A stretch of DNA of 64,000 bases from NCBI GenBank assembly GCA_029931535.1, contig JAQPZY010001659.1:4594001-4658000 (forward strand). Reading direction: 5' to 3'. Under the pieces are notes generated by a model that was not told the origin of the DNA, did not search any database, and saw only the letters and a program-made list of their open reading frames with translations. The translations under genes and the position numbers were made by a program. This stretch comes from Margaritifera margaritifera (lineage: Eukaryota > Mollusca > Bivalvia > Unionida > Margaritiferidae). The first letter of the stretch is position 1. Each line of letters opens with the position of its first letter. This document shows, piece after piece, positions 37,956-48,640 of the stretch.

Positions 37956-38762
37956 GTATGACCTAGCTAGAACTGTGTAATATCCTTATCTTGTCTCTTG
38001 TATGACCTAGCTAGAACTGCGTAATATCCTTATCTGCTCTCTTGTATGACCTAGCGAGAACTGTGTAATATCCTTATCTGCTCTCTTGTATGACCTAGCT
38101 AGAACTGTGTAATATCCTTATCTGCTCTCTTGTATGACCTAGCTAGAACTGTGTAATATCCTTATCTTGTCTCTTGTATGACCTAGCTAGAACTGTGTAA
38201 TATCCTTATATATCTTTTCTCTTGTATGACCTAGCTAGAACTGTGTAATATCCTTATCTTTTCTCTTGTATGACCTAGCTAGAACTGTGTAATATCCTTA
38301 TCTGCTCTCTTGTATGACCTAGCTAGAACTGTGTAATATCCTTATCTGCTCTCTTGTATGACCTAGCTAGAACTGTGTAATATCCTTATCTGCTCTCTTG
38401 TATGACCTAGCTAGAACTGTGTAATATCCTTATCTGCTCTCTTGTATGACCTAGCTAGAACTGTGTAATATCCTGATCTTGTCTCTTGTATGACCTAGCT
38501 AGAACTGTATAATATCCTTATATATCTTGTCTCTTGTATGACCTAGCTAGAACTGTGTAATATCCTTATCTTGTCTCTTGTATGACCTAGCTAGAACTGT
38601 GTAATATCCTTATCTGCTCTCTTGTATGACCTAGCTAGAACTGTGTAATATCCTTATCTTGTCTCTTGTATGACCTAGCTAGAACTGTGTAATATCCTTA
38701 TATATCTTTTCTCTTGTATGACCTAGCTAGAACTGTGTAATATCCTTATATATCTTGTCTCT
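37956..38762. repeat. 44 bp minisatellite, 18 copies
   Basis: Eighteen head-to-tail units (tgacctagctagaactgtgt, then aatatccttatc, then a ttgtctcttgta or tgctctcttgta variant). Units are 44 bp, or 48 bp where an extra tata is present after ccttata. Identity between units is very high, with variant types interspersed. It lies between the two SEA exons. The core contains the palindrome ctagctag. Confidence 0.97.
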
Positions 38763-39087
38763 TTCCATGAGGTTTTCTTTCAGAATTATTGGGCCATTTG
38801 GTGTTATAACTGCCTCACTACAATGTCCGGATCTGGGTTTTCATAGTAGACTCAGTGTAGTATGTCAGGAAATCAGACTAACTATGCAGGGATACCTCAG
38901 ACACTTTAACCTACCTATGTTGTTCATGCAAAACATCCACCTGATAAAGATTTTGCTTTTACGTTTTAGCAGCCAATTATCTGATAGCATCTCCCAAACA
39001 AAACTGCATTGAAGGTAGAGAGGACAATCAGCCTCATAAAAAGTTGAAACAATGGGCACAAAAGTATCAAAATGATTATTCAGATAC

Positions 39088-39700
39088 TTGGTCGTGATTA
39101 GAATAAAAGCAGGGAAGACAAGTGTTACATTTATTGCATGTTATGTCATATCGACTTGAGCATTGCTTATGGTGGATGAGATGACTGTCGCCTCCATGTG
39201 AATTCCAAAAAACAGAGAGATTATGTTGCATTGAAATCTAGCTCAAAGTTGTTGCCTCTATGGGACTTTTTTTACCTGTAGTGTCAGAAACTGAACTGGA
39301 GGTCATTAAGGCCGAAGACTATTTTACAAACATTATAGTTGAACATAATGTTGAAATTGCTGCATCAGATCCTGCTTCTAGACTAATTGGATGCATGTTT
39401 CCCAATTTGACAAAAGCAAACAGTTTTCAGTGTGGCAGAACAAAAGCTACTGCCATTGTATTACAACACTGTAAGTCAATTCCGGAAGACATTATGAATA
39501 ATATTTCATCCCAAAACCCTTCATTTTAGCAAATGATGGTAGCAATGATTTTGAGAAGTTGTACCCAGTTGTTAGATATTTTGGTCACACAGAGGGGGGT
39601 TGTAACTGAAGCTCTTTTGTCAGTTCCAACATGTGATGAAGTCTCAAATGGGGAAAATATTTTCACATTGTTAGATGAGGTTTGAAAAAGAGAATTTTAA
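39088..39700 (+). pseudogene. ZBED/hAT-like transposase N-terminal remnant
   Basis: Frameshifted plus-strand coding remnant. Around 39125-39215 one frame reads CYIYCMLCHIDLSIAYGG then DDCRLHVNSKK, a BED/TTF-type zinc finger in which the last His is changed to Gln. A frame change then leads into 39293-39529 with EVIKAEDYFTNIIVEHNV and later FQCGRTKATAIV, typical of the region before the RNase H-like core. Further pieces (VVTEALLSVPTCDE, GENIFTLLDEV) continue to about 39690. Stops and indels make it non-functional. The extent to the left is uncertain. Confidence 0.6.
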
Positions 39701-39712
39701 GCTGGAGTAACT

Positions 39713-39862
39713 GCCTGCAGATCTGGGTCTATGCAGTTTGTGAGGACTAATCAGTAGAACAAACAACATAGACCCTGATCTGCCGGCACATTATGTGATG
39801 GCAGATCAGGGTCTATGTTGTTTGCATTTGGACCTGGATTATATGCGAGTATGTATGTAGTT
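39713..39862. mobile_element. family B hairpin MITE, third copy
   Basis: Contains cagatctgggtctatgcagt near 39719, then acaacatagaccctgatctg and its reverse complement cagatcagggtctatgttgt around 39766-39822, and ends with attatatgcgagtatgt. The order shows a one-and-a-half hairpin version of the copy at 7157. Confidence 0.75.
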
Positions 39863-40057
39863 TAATGACTAGCAGCCATTGTAAAAGTCCATAACAATTG
39901 ATAATTTTTGTCTGGAAGTTTATAATGACAGCAAAGATGCAGAGCACTGAACAATCAGGAATGAACAGACTTTGGTTACACTATATTGGGATTAAATTTT
40001 AGAACAATAATTAATATTTTTTATTTAAGATCAGTAAAATGCAACTACATGACCATG

Positions 40058-40157
40058 TTGACATACACTAAAACAAGCTGCAGAGACCCATCAGTGCATT
40101 ATGCGACAGCAGATCTGGGTCTGTGCAGTTTGCAGTTCGACTTATCAGCGAGTATAG
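40058..40157. mobile_element. family B hairpin MITE, fourth copy (eroded)
   Basis: gcattatgcgacagcagatc, then tgggtctgtgcagtttgcag and cttatcagcgagtatag match the right half of family B. The left arm is partly lost. It ends about 40 bp before the SEA exon 2 acceptor. Confidence 0.65.
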
Positions 40158-40198
40158 ATGGTACATCTTTTCAGAACCTTGTGTTTCTGTGATTTCAG

Positions 40199-40415
40199 AT
40201 ACTTGTCATTTTGAATTCTGCCAGTCTTGGCAGTGGTTATTTAGGTCAGAAAGTATACAACATCACAGCAGGGAGTCTCATTATTGATGGCTATATTTAC
40301 TACAACATTTCATCATCGGTCACTACTAGTCAGCTGCAGGCTGCTCTGTCTGCAAATGCCACCTTGTATCAAGCCAATGGACTGCTTGTGGATTTGAATC
40401 AGACTTACGTCACAG
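40199..40415 (+). CDS. exon: SEA domain, C-terminal part with cleavage motif
   Basis: A 217 bp exon, phase 0 in (acceptor gtgatttcag) and phase 1 out (donor cacag/gtaatt). The 72 residues complete the SEA fold begun at 34512. They contain TAGSLIIDGYIYYN, which matches the G-S-x-x-x autoproteolysis site of SEA domains (Gly 40271-40273, Ser 40274-40276), followed by the expected strand. Sequons NIT, NIS, NAT and NQT are present. If the site is active, the protein would be cut into two non-covalently held chains. The exit phase fits the following EGF exon at 44401. The whole SEA domain is about 114 residues, the usual size. Confidence 0.88.
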
Positions 40416-40689
40416 GTAATTTTTTAAAAACAAAAGACTTTGTCTTATTCACATTGTTAGATAAGAAGACAAAGGTAGCACTTTCCTGGTGGTAGCTGTA
40501 GTAGTAGTGTCATATTTTGTGTCATAATTTGAAGCTTGTATATATGCAGGGTGCATTATTGCACTGTTCACAGGCAAGAATATACTTTAAATCACACAAT
40601 TTTAGTAAGCACAAGAATTTGCTACAATTTTTTAAACTGAGGTTATGGTGGTCTTATGGTATATGGGCTAATTATTATTAATTCATCTG

Positions 40690-40920
40690 GCACTATGGCC
40701 AGATAAGTTTATGAGCTTATGCAATGGTCCTGTGTCTGTCATACATTGTCCATCATGTCTGTCAACAATTACTGTTTCAAACTTCTTCTATAAAAAAAAG
40801 ACACTAGACCAGATTAGACCAAAATTTGGCACAGAGGATTCTGGCATAAGTAGCTTTCAAATTTATACAGATGATGCCAATCCGCCATCAAATATGGCTG
40901 CTGTTACTAAAAATTTTTAT
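40690..40920. repeat. dispersed intronic repeat R7, block 1
   Basis: Pieces such as ctggcactatggccagataa and gacacagaggattctggcat-like and gatgccaatccgccatcaaa recur at 42703-42960, 55240-55690 and 62150-62360. Non-coding. Confidence 0.55.
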
Positions 40921-41105
40921 AGGGGTCCCATGTGGCCAATTGGTCTAAGGCGCTCACCTTTACAGATTACTCACATCTCACCACTGTCTGCGTGGGTTTG
41001 AATCTCGGTTTGACCAGCATAGGTATGTGAGAAAGATTGTCAGTAGCTTCCCATGGGTTGGTTGGTTCTTCCCTGAGTCTTCCCAGGTTCTTCCTCCACC
41101 AAATA
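40921..41105 (+). repeat. SINE family 2, left part (split copy)
   Basis: Matches 16112-16290: ccaattggtctaaggcgctc, gtgggtttgaatct, tatgtgagaaagattgtcag and ggttcttcctccaccaaa. It breaks off at a TA where the 41106-42633 transposon begins and resumes at 42634. Confidence 0.85.
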
Positions 41106-42633
41106 CTGTAAAACACTTTATTTTCGTGGGTTTCAAATTGCGTGGTTTGGGTAAAATAATACATATTCATGGGAACCTATTATCATGGATCTATCATTTA
41201 CAAAAAAAAAACAAAAAAAACCAAAAAACACTCAAAAAAAATGATGCGTATGTCTCTGTATAAGTTTACTAGTATACCGACATTAATTTCCATGCATGTG
41301 CGAGCAAACAGTTTTAATCTGTACTGCAGTAGTTAAGTTGAGTAATTAAGTTATTCATTGCTAACATCTGGCATGAATGCAGAGATCTTAAAGAAAATGA
41401 TGACTTCTTTTTCCACACGTCTGAGCTAAAACATTTAATACCACTATTGTAATCTTAAGTAATTAGGTTCTCAGGTGTTCTTAAAGACCGCTATCAAAGA
41501 ATAAAGTTCTCAACAGTTAGGGATTAGGTGCTTGAGCAAAGCCAATGACTGTAAACCTCTTTTTTCTAAGCAATATTTGCCATACATAAACAGTTCTGCA
41601 GAAAGTAAATTTCACCTCAAATGTTAAAATCAAAATGTCACTGGCACAGTGGTTGAAGAGAGGAATACTTTTAGTAAAATCCCAAGTGACTGGGACATGA
41701 CATGTACAAAAACTCACTGGAGCAATGAGGATTCCATGATTCAGTTCGTTGACCGAATTCTGATACCCTATATGAACTCTGTACGTGACTTGCTTCCACT
41801 TACTCAGTATAATCAAAAGGCGGTATCAGTCTTTGATGTTTTCAAAACGCATTGCAAAGAAAAGCTGATGTCTCACTTGAAAGAAAATGGGATTATTCAC
41901 ATGTTTGTGTCAGCCGCATGCATGGATATATTGCAACCCCTAGATTTAACAGTTAACAACTTTTACAAGGAGGAACTCAAATCCTGATTTCATGAGCGGT
42001 ATTCAACAGAGGTAATTGATCAGTTAAATGAACCGGAGGACAGTGGAGATGTACATTCAAATCAGGTCTCGGTTGACCTGAAAACATCTACCCTAAGCCA
42101 ATTCATGCAAATTGGCCAATCTGCACACATGACAAATTGGCACTTTGGAGAGACCTGATTAAAATGGGCTTTGAGAAAGCGTGACTAATCTACTGATTGT
42201 TTATTTAGCAGCTAGTTGTGCAAACATGTATTCATAAATGGCAATATTATGTGCTTTGGGAAATAAAGAAGGACACAGACAGTGCATAAGTCTGCTTTTA
42301 TTACTATACTGTACATAAGGTAGAGTCATTACAATCTTACACGAGTTTTCATGTTCATGAACTTTTGCATTCGAATTAAATTGTAATCAGTCAGTTTCAG
42401 TGTTCCTCGTCATGCATGTACTTATACTAATGTATATTTCACATTCTCATCACTACAGATAGCCATGGTATTAAAACAAAGAAGCAGGTGATGCTTTTCC
42501 ATTGCATATGATGGAGGTGGATGGATGTGAATGGCGGCTTGGTTGATATTTTGTTGTGACTTTAAATTTGTGGTCTGGCTCACCCATGAAAACCACAAAA
42601 ATTGGAACCCCACGAATTTAAAGTGTTTCACAG
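41106..42633 (+). mobile_element. pogo-like DNA transposon inserted in a SINE
   Basis: The termini ctgtaaaacactttattttc and (reading inward from the right) ctgtgaaacactttaaattc form a diverged inverted repeat of about 30 bp. TA dinucleotides flank both ends (41104-41105, 42634-42635). The host SINE continues on either side, which fixes the boundaries. The 1.53 kb interior carries a DDE transposase remnant (41640-42157). Confidence 0.88.
41640..42157 (+). pseudogene. DDE_1-type (pogo-like) transposase C-terminal remnant
   Basis: An open frame (41649-41987) and its in-frame continuation after one TGA at 41985 encode the C-terminal half of a DDE_1-family transposase. Visible blocks are FSKIPSDWDMT, THWSNEDSMIQFVDRILIPY, then VFDVFKTH with the second Asp and ILQPLDLTVN with the third acidic residue, then VIDQLNE and VSVDLKTSTLS near the end. 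The N-terminal HTH and first catalytic Asp are gone. With the stop and the missing half it cannot be active. Confidence 0.75.
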
Positions 42634-42702
42634 TATAATGGCCGCTATGTATAGCCTATCATGTCCTGAAATATGGTGTTAATCCCCACAAAACCAAACT
42701 AA
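42634..42702 (+). repeat. SINE family 2, right part (split copy)
   Basis: tggccgctatgtatagccta, then atcatgt and cccacaaaaccaaac match the tail of the copy at 16112-16360. Confidence 0.85.
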
Positions 42703-42960
42703 AAATTGTGAAAATCCTTAAAATGACTTCTCAGGAACCGCTGAACAGAATGTTATCAAATTTGCCAGAAAGCATCCTGGCAGGAAGACCCATTCAGATT
42801 TGTAAAAATGAAGCCAATTGGCCATCAAAAATGGACACCATTATTGAAAATAGACAAGCTGCCATTAGAAAACAAATACAACTTTAAAGTACTTCTTCTC
42901 CAAAACTGTTGAATAGAGTTGACCATACTTGACAAAAACCATCCAGGCATGATTTTGGAA
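42703..42960. repeat. dispersed intronic repeat R7, block 2
   Basis: Contains gccagaaagcatcctggcag and aagccaattggccatcaaaa, related to the blocks at 40690, 55240 and 62150. Confidence 0.55.
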
Positions 42961-42969
42961 TGGGAAGGT

Positions 42970-43805
42970 GTCATTTATATTACACAAAGTCATCTGACTT
43001 GGAGAGTCTTATTTAACAGCCCCAATTATAACCCAGCATTTAACAGTGGAAGTTAAACTGAATTAAATTCATTCCTGAAATAAACAGTGATATGGGAATA
43101 TTGTCATGAGTCCAAGATTAATCCCTCTTTCCCTCTCTGTGAGATTTAATTTTCAATCAAAGATTTTAAGATTTTATTTTCAAACAAAGGAGAAACACCT
43201 TGCACCATCAATTATAGTTTGATCGCTTGCATTTTCTTGTTTTGGCATAAATTATATGACATTCGAGAGTGGCAGATTTCAGTTTCCATAATCAAAATCT
43301 GCAACTAAACTGAATTAAATTTATTGCTGAAATGGACCCTGATATTGGGAACATTGGCATGATTGCAAGATTAATCCCGCCATCTCTCTTTCTCTTTCTC
43401 TCTCATGCACAAGAATTTGATGATTGAATACATTTGATTTTCATTTGACATTTAGCTGATAAATTTGATATCATATAAAATTTTATTTGGACGAATAATA
43501 AACCAAAATAAACAAATGTGTCTGTAAATTTATAAGGGCAATGACATAGATAACTCAGTGCCCCATTGTGCTCTCTCTCTCAATGAAACTCTTGGTGTAT
43601 ACTTGCTGGGGTAATAAATCCACTTTATCGACACTATATCTACTCTGCAGTGGTACCGGTAGTCAGATGTGATTTCATTGAAAAATTTTAAGTGCAGAGA
43701 TATTCTCTGTGAGAAGCTGTGGCAACTAAATTCTTAATCCTCTCCACGCTCTCTCCACCCCAACTGTGATGTATGGAGAAATGCAAAAATCACATGAGCT
43801 ATACT
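42970..43805. mobile_element. family A element, copy 3 (internally deleted)
   Basis: The left part (ttacacaaagtcatctgact, 42980) matches copy 1 at 11880. The right part (ctttatcgacactat, tctactctgcagtgg, cttaatcctctccacgctct, aaatcacatgagct) matches 13850-14045. The right end is eroded and merges with a CT/TA microsatellite. A block around 43040-43130 is partly repeated at 43310-43400. The 5' end of the element and most of the centre are missing. Confidence 0.7.
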
Positions 43806-43853
43806 CTCTCTCTCTTTCTCTCTCTATACATATATATATATATATATATATAT
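43803..43853. repeat. (CT)n / (TA)n microsatellite
   Basis: CT repeats followed directly by about 24 bp of TA repeats at the end of family A copy 3. A separate poly-A run lies at 44096-44120 in otherwise unremarkable intron. Confidence 0.9.
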
Positions 43854-44089
43854 GGTCGATTCCTTTGTTTTATATGTTTAACAATGTTAAGTCTGTGTGT
43901 CTGTGTTTGACATGAAATGTGTATTCAGGGAAAATTTGCCTTTGGTCAGAGAGAAGTCAAGAAATTTTGATTCCAGTAATCTGTGGGTACCCTGATTTAG
44001 TAGGTAGTCCAGTCAAGAAGTGCAATGAGCTATATATCATGTAAATATGAATTTTCCTAATAATACTCTTTAAAGGTCAACTCGCAAGG

Positions 44090-44123
<34 letters not shown>

Positions 44124-44400
44124 CCTTATCAAAGACAGATTACTACATTACGTATATTCAACATCCACTGCATGTCTGATTATTTGTAGGCAATGTTAAA
44201 AAGTATGAGAAAATCAGCTTCTTGTTGGAAGACCAGAATTTGATCATTTCTGTAGGATACTCCTAATATATCATGTGGAAAATGTAGAGGTACAGTTATA
44301 TTTCAGAATATTTTGTACGGAGGTGATATGTATTCATAATTTTTCATATGCAGTTTTGTTTAATATTCTGATATGTAAATAATGATTTTCTTGTCACCAG

Positions 44401-44547
44401 ATCTAGATGAGTGTCAACTGAGTGACTGGAATGAGTGTTCTGTGTATGCCAACTGTACCAACACTGAGGGGTCCTACACCTGTAAATGTCTGCTGGGATA
44501 CCTGGATATCTCACTTGATCCAAATAAACCTGGACGCACCTGTGCAG
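44401..44547 (+). CDS. exon: calcium-binding EGF domain 5
   Basis: A 147 bp exon in phase 1-1 between acceptor cttgtcaccag and donor tgcag/gtaaac. The 49-residue module opens DLDEC, with cysteines spaced 7-5-8-1-17; the long last loop (LDISLDPNKPGRT) sets it apart from domains 1-4. The C-x-N-x4-Y-x-C-x-C consensus is kept. It follows the SEA domain directly in frame and precedes the PKD exon, also phase 1, giving the order SEA, EGF, PKD. An EGF directly after SEA is common in membrane-proximal parts of mosaic receptors. Confidence 0.92.
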
Positions 44548-44799
44548 GTAAACCTTTTATGTTCCATTTAGCTCTGGTTAGATTCCTCATTAGGAAATTA
44601 CTGATCTTTTATAAAGTTTTGTGATCAAAATTGGAAATAATACAGAAATAGTTAGATCAAGATGGCATATATCTTAACATCTGTTAGAGAAAGCTTTATA
44701 ATCGGCAAGAAAAACAAATAACCTCTTCAGTTATGGAACTTAATTAGAAAAACTGTTATCCTCTTGTATACTAATGTTCTTTCATTTTTATGCTCCCAC

Positions 44800-45634
44800 T
44801 GTATAGCAGAAGGGGGAATACTGTTTTGCTGCTGTCTGTCCATATGTCTGCACATCTTTAAATCCACCCTTAATCGGTTTTAGTGCAATAGCACAAAAAC
44901 TATTACAACTTGGAGCCATGAAATTGCACACACTTTATTATGGTCATAAGTAGATGACCTGATTAGATTTTAAAGGCCATTACAGCAATTATGTCTCCAT
45001 TCCCCACACCACCCCAACCCTGATGGTACATTGGTTATATGCTCATAGTCGGTCACACTTTCTTGTAAGTTAGATATATAAAAAAAAAATATTAAGCCAA
45101 ACGAGACAAAATTTGATATTTGGATACACTGACTTTGTCCCAAGATCTGATTAGATTCTTGTAACTGTTACCTTATTTTTCAAGTTTTTACATAGATTTT
45201 TTTTACATAAAAACTTATGCATGTGAAAGAAAAAATTACTTGAGGTAGGCAAATGAAATTTGGTTTGCATGTTTGTATTAAAATATAGACAACCTCATCA
45301 GAGCTTTAGGCCTTTATAGCAATTTTTCAAGTTTGTTAAAAAAAATGCAAACTCTTTGATCTTAGTCACTTTTGACAAAAAGCTTGTAAACATGATTAAG
45401 CAAAAACCACTTGAGGTTAACTGTGAAATTTGGTATGCTTATTTGTATTAATTTGTAAATGACCTGATTAGATTTTCAGGTCATTTTAATACATTGTTCA
45501 TTTTGTAAAGATTTTTAAACTGTTTGGACATATTATTTAGTAAGCTAATTAGGTTTTTAGGCCATTACAGCATTTTTTCCATATTTTTGTACAAATGAAC
45601 ATTTTGGATATTTTTAATTATATAAACCTTGTTA
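44800..45634. repeat. diverged intronic repeat R6, block 3
   Basis: Several units with gattagattttaaaggccat, acttgaggtaggcaaatgaa and gtaaacatgattaagcaaaa. The block is cut at 45634 (accttgtta) by the composite element and resumes at 52892 with acaatttaacaaaaacattt. Confidence 0.7.
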
Positions 45635-45956
45635 CCGTATTTCATATAATTTTTTGTACCATTTAATTTTTTGTACACCATCTAGTTATAAAAATAATTT
45701 TTAATTAAATATATTATATTAGTTTGTTCAGAGCACTTTGTATTTGTTGTCAAAACCTTTAAATTTTCGTACATAAAAGTTCTACTAATAAGATTTACAT
45801 TTGCAAAATAGATTGAAAATATTGCCATTTTTTTAAATACAAAAATGAATGAGAGATTAAAATTATACACAATTAAGGTGGGGTTATTTTGGTTGTTTTC
45901 AAGCGGCTTTGAAAATATACCAAGGTACAATTTAGATATGTCCAGTGACCAAAGTA

Positions 45957-48173
45957 CAGTATTCCCTGGTTATAACACGGTAGTTGGGGTCCATAACTGC
46001 CAACCGTGTTATGTACTGAATAGTGGTATAGCAAAAATGATTGAAAATTATGTGAATGAGTTTATGTGTGTGTTGGGGGTGGTGGGTGAACAAAACGCCA
46101 GTCAAACGTATAGTAATAATGTTAGTTTATGTAAATTAGGTATGTTTTTTTCGCTACATGGTATTTATACATTTAATTCTGTCCAATAATAATGTTTTAA
46201 AAGGAAATAAAGATATAATACCAAGCTCAGGTTGTTTTCTTTCAGTCCATATTGTCATACATTTGATAGATCAGATCATATGAGTAACATTAAACAAGGA
46301 TGTGAACCCCCGATTTTAATAAATTTACTTGCCAATTATAATTTCTATCTACAGCTGCATTGTCATCAAGTTTAAAGTGATTTAAATTGATGAAAAAAAT
46401 ATCAATTGCAAAGAAGAAAAAAATGACTAAATTCAGGTTGCACTTGAGGCCAATGCGTTCTGACGTTAAGAGCTTGATTATTTTTTAATTAAGAGTTCAC
46501 AATGACTTATTTACCATTTCTAAACACATTTTGCAATTAAACAAATGAACATCTATCTGTAAAAAAGAGCCATGAGTAATATCAGGTCATTTTTGTCAAT
46601 AAAATATCTTGTCTTCAGTTCAAAACACCAGTTACATATGCTGATTTGCGATTCAGTGACATCACACCATGTGCAGCATGCTTTTAGCAATTCTGAAACA
46701 CAGAATAACAGAGGTTACACAAGATAACAAACTTACATACATATATGTAATCCCATTAAAATCCAATGATATCCGGAAGAAACACATTGGTTCCCAAAAA
46801 GTACTAATCCAAATAGAATAAGCACTGTTCACTCACATGATGTGTATTCTCTTCTTAAAGTATTTCATGATTTTATGTTGTTTGAGACTTGATCATTCTT
46901 GTTTTTCCAAATGATTTAAAACATCCTCGTAGCACAGGTTCTTCAACATCGTCCTCCGTAAATCCCTCAAAATCACAATCCTCCTCTTGCTCTTTTGCAT
47001 CTTGGAAGCTTCCTTCAGTCCCTTTCCCTGCATTACTCTATGCACCTTGGAGTCACACTGTCCCATGCTTTCCCCCCAAGATAATCACCTCCTTCAAGTT
47101 TAACTTCTTCAATACATCTGTTGATGAATTTTCACTGGTCACCACTGATTTTATAAGTTCTCTTCTGTAGTTCTTCATAAATGTTGCAATAATCCCTTGA
47201 TCAAGAGGCTGTATCTTGGAGGTCATATTTTTCGGCAAAAGAACAGCTTTAATTTTTCCATCGCTGCTTACAAGGCTTTCGGTGGGTGCGGCAGTTATCA
47301 AGTAACAGAATCAGCTTATCTTCTAGTCCTTTATTTCTTAAATATTGCCTCACTTGCGGTATGAAATGATTGAAAAACCAATTTTCAAATATTGTGGCTG
47401 TCATCCATGCATTTTTACTATGATCATACAAAAACGGCTGTGTTTTCATGTTGACATGATGAAAGCAGCATGGAGATTTAAATCTTCCAGTAGTCAGGGG
47501 GCACAGTTTGTGGTTTCCTGTCTTGTTTATGCATGCAAGGACTATTATTCTGTCTTTATTTTTTTTAAATCTCTGTTTTTTCTGCTCATCAGATCACATG
47601 GCTAGGGTTTTGTCTGGCTGCACTGTAACAGATCACAGAAAGCAGCAGCAAGTATAAACGACATGCTGCTGCTAATCCTCTCTGTGATCTGTTGCTGTCC
47701 AGGTGTCAATAAACAATGACCTACAATAAGCTGGTCTTTTATATGATTGGTGGGCTGTGTTTATAGAGATCAAGTTGCTGATCTGCTGGTGTGGCTTTAG
47801 TGCTAAAGGCAAATTTGACAGTCCTGTGTACTGTAACCAAATACAATAGTTGACATGGACCAATTACAATAGTGGCTTATTAGAGACATGGGTAATTTTG
47901 AGTGTGCAAGAGCCTGTTAGGAATACAATAGCTGACATTGCTTGAATACAACAGTGGCTAATTAGAGTCAAACAGCGACTGTAAAAACATGTTCTAGTGA
48001 TGTCCAAATCAGGTTCAGCAGTTTTGATGGAAAGTTTTCAGCTGATAGATGTTGAAAATTATTAAAAAAAGTTAAACAATAATTTTCATAATTTTGGTTT
48101 TGGGGTCCATAGCATTACTGCGTTATATCCGGAATTGCATTATAGTGAAGCAGGTTATAACTGGGGAGTACTG
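45957..48173 (-). mobile_element. pogo/Tigger-like element (2.2 kb), transposase on minus strand
   Basis: The termini cagtattccctggttataa and, inward from the right, cagtactccccagttataac are inverted, with TA on both sides. The interior holds a broken DDE transposase on the minus strand (46920-47600) and a short hairpin (47628-47692: acagatcacag...ctgtgatctgt with cagcagca/tgctgctg arms). The N-terminal HTH half was not found. Confidence 0.85.
46920..47600 (-). pseudogene. Tigger/pogo transposase DDE-domain remnant
   Basis: Minus-strand frames give, in order, RIIVLACINKTGNHKLC, then AWMTATIFENWFFNHFIPQV, then KLILLLDNC with a catalytic Asp, a frameshift, then DGKIKAVLLPKNMTS and IQPLDQGIIATFMKNYRREL with the third acidic position, then (another frame) AWDSVTPRCIE. 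These are characteristic Tigger/Jerky DDE_1 blocks. At least two frameshifts and the missing first Asp region make it inactive. It is a transposon gene, not a host gene. Confidence 0.85.
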
Positions 48174-48640
48174 TATTGTTTTGCTAAGCATATATTATAA
48201 ATGGTGATTAACTCTGGGTAGATTTTTAATTGAGACATCGAATAATGAAACAGGAGATTAAGAAATAAAAGACCATTTATAATTGTGTGGAAAGGTCACT
48301 GATCATTTCATTTTTTTATTACTTTTCTTTAACCACATTTTTTTATGTTTTTATTTGAATCAAAATGAGAAGTTCACGTTTCAAATGGCTTTGAAAAAAT
48401 ACAGATGTATGATCTAGATACATCAAATGACCAGTGTATTGTTTGCTGAGTATATGTATGATATAATTCTATATGAAAAACATAACTATTTGTTGCCTTA
48501 AAAATAAAAACTTACCTGAACTATGTTAACTTCACTTAAATTTGTAATTAAGGTATCAAGTAATGAAACAGGAGATTAAGAAATAAAAGAATCACCATTT
48601 GTAATCGTGCAGAAAAGTCACTGATCATTTCATTCTTTTA

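Noticed and set aside
37956..38762. CRISPR-like array of regular repeats
   Set aside because: Units are contiguous head-to-tail with no unique spacers, and the DNA is eukaryotic. It is a minisatellite.
45845..46189. plus-strand frame of 114 residues
   Set aside because: It crosses the left junction of a pogo element into the core of another element, so it is a chance fusion.
46920..47600. host gene on the minus strand
   Set aside because: Blocks are Tigger-type DDE transposase, frameshifted, and enclosed by matching TIRs with TA flanks.
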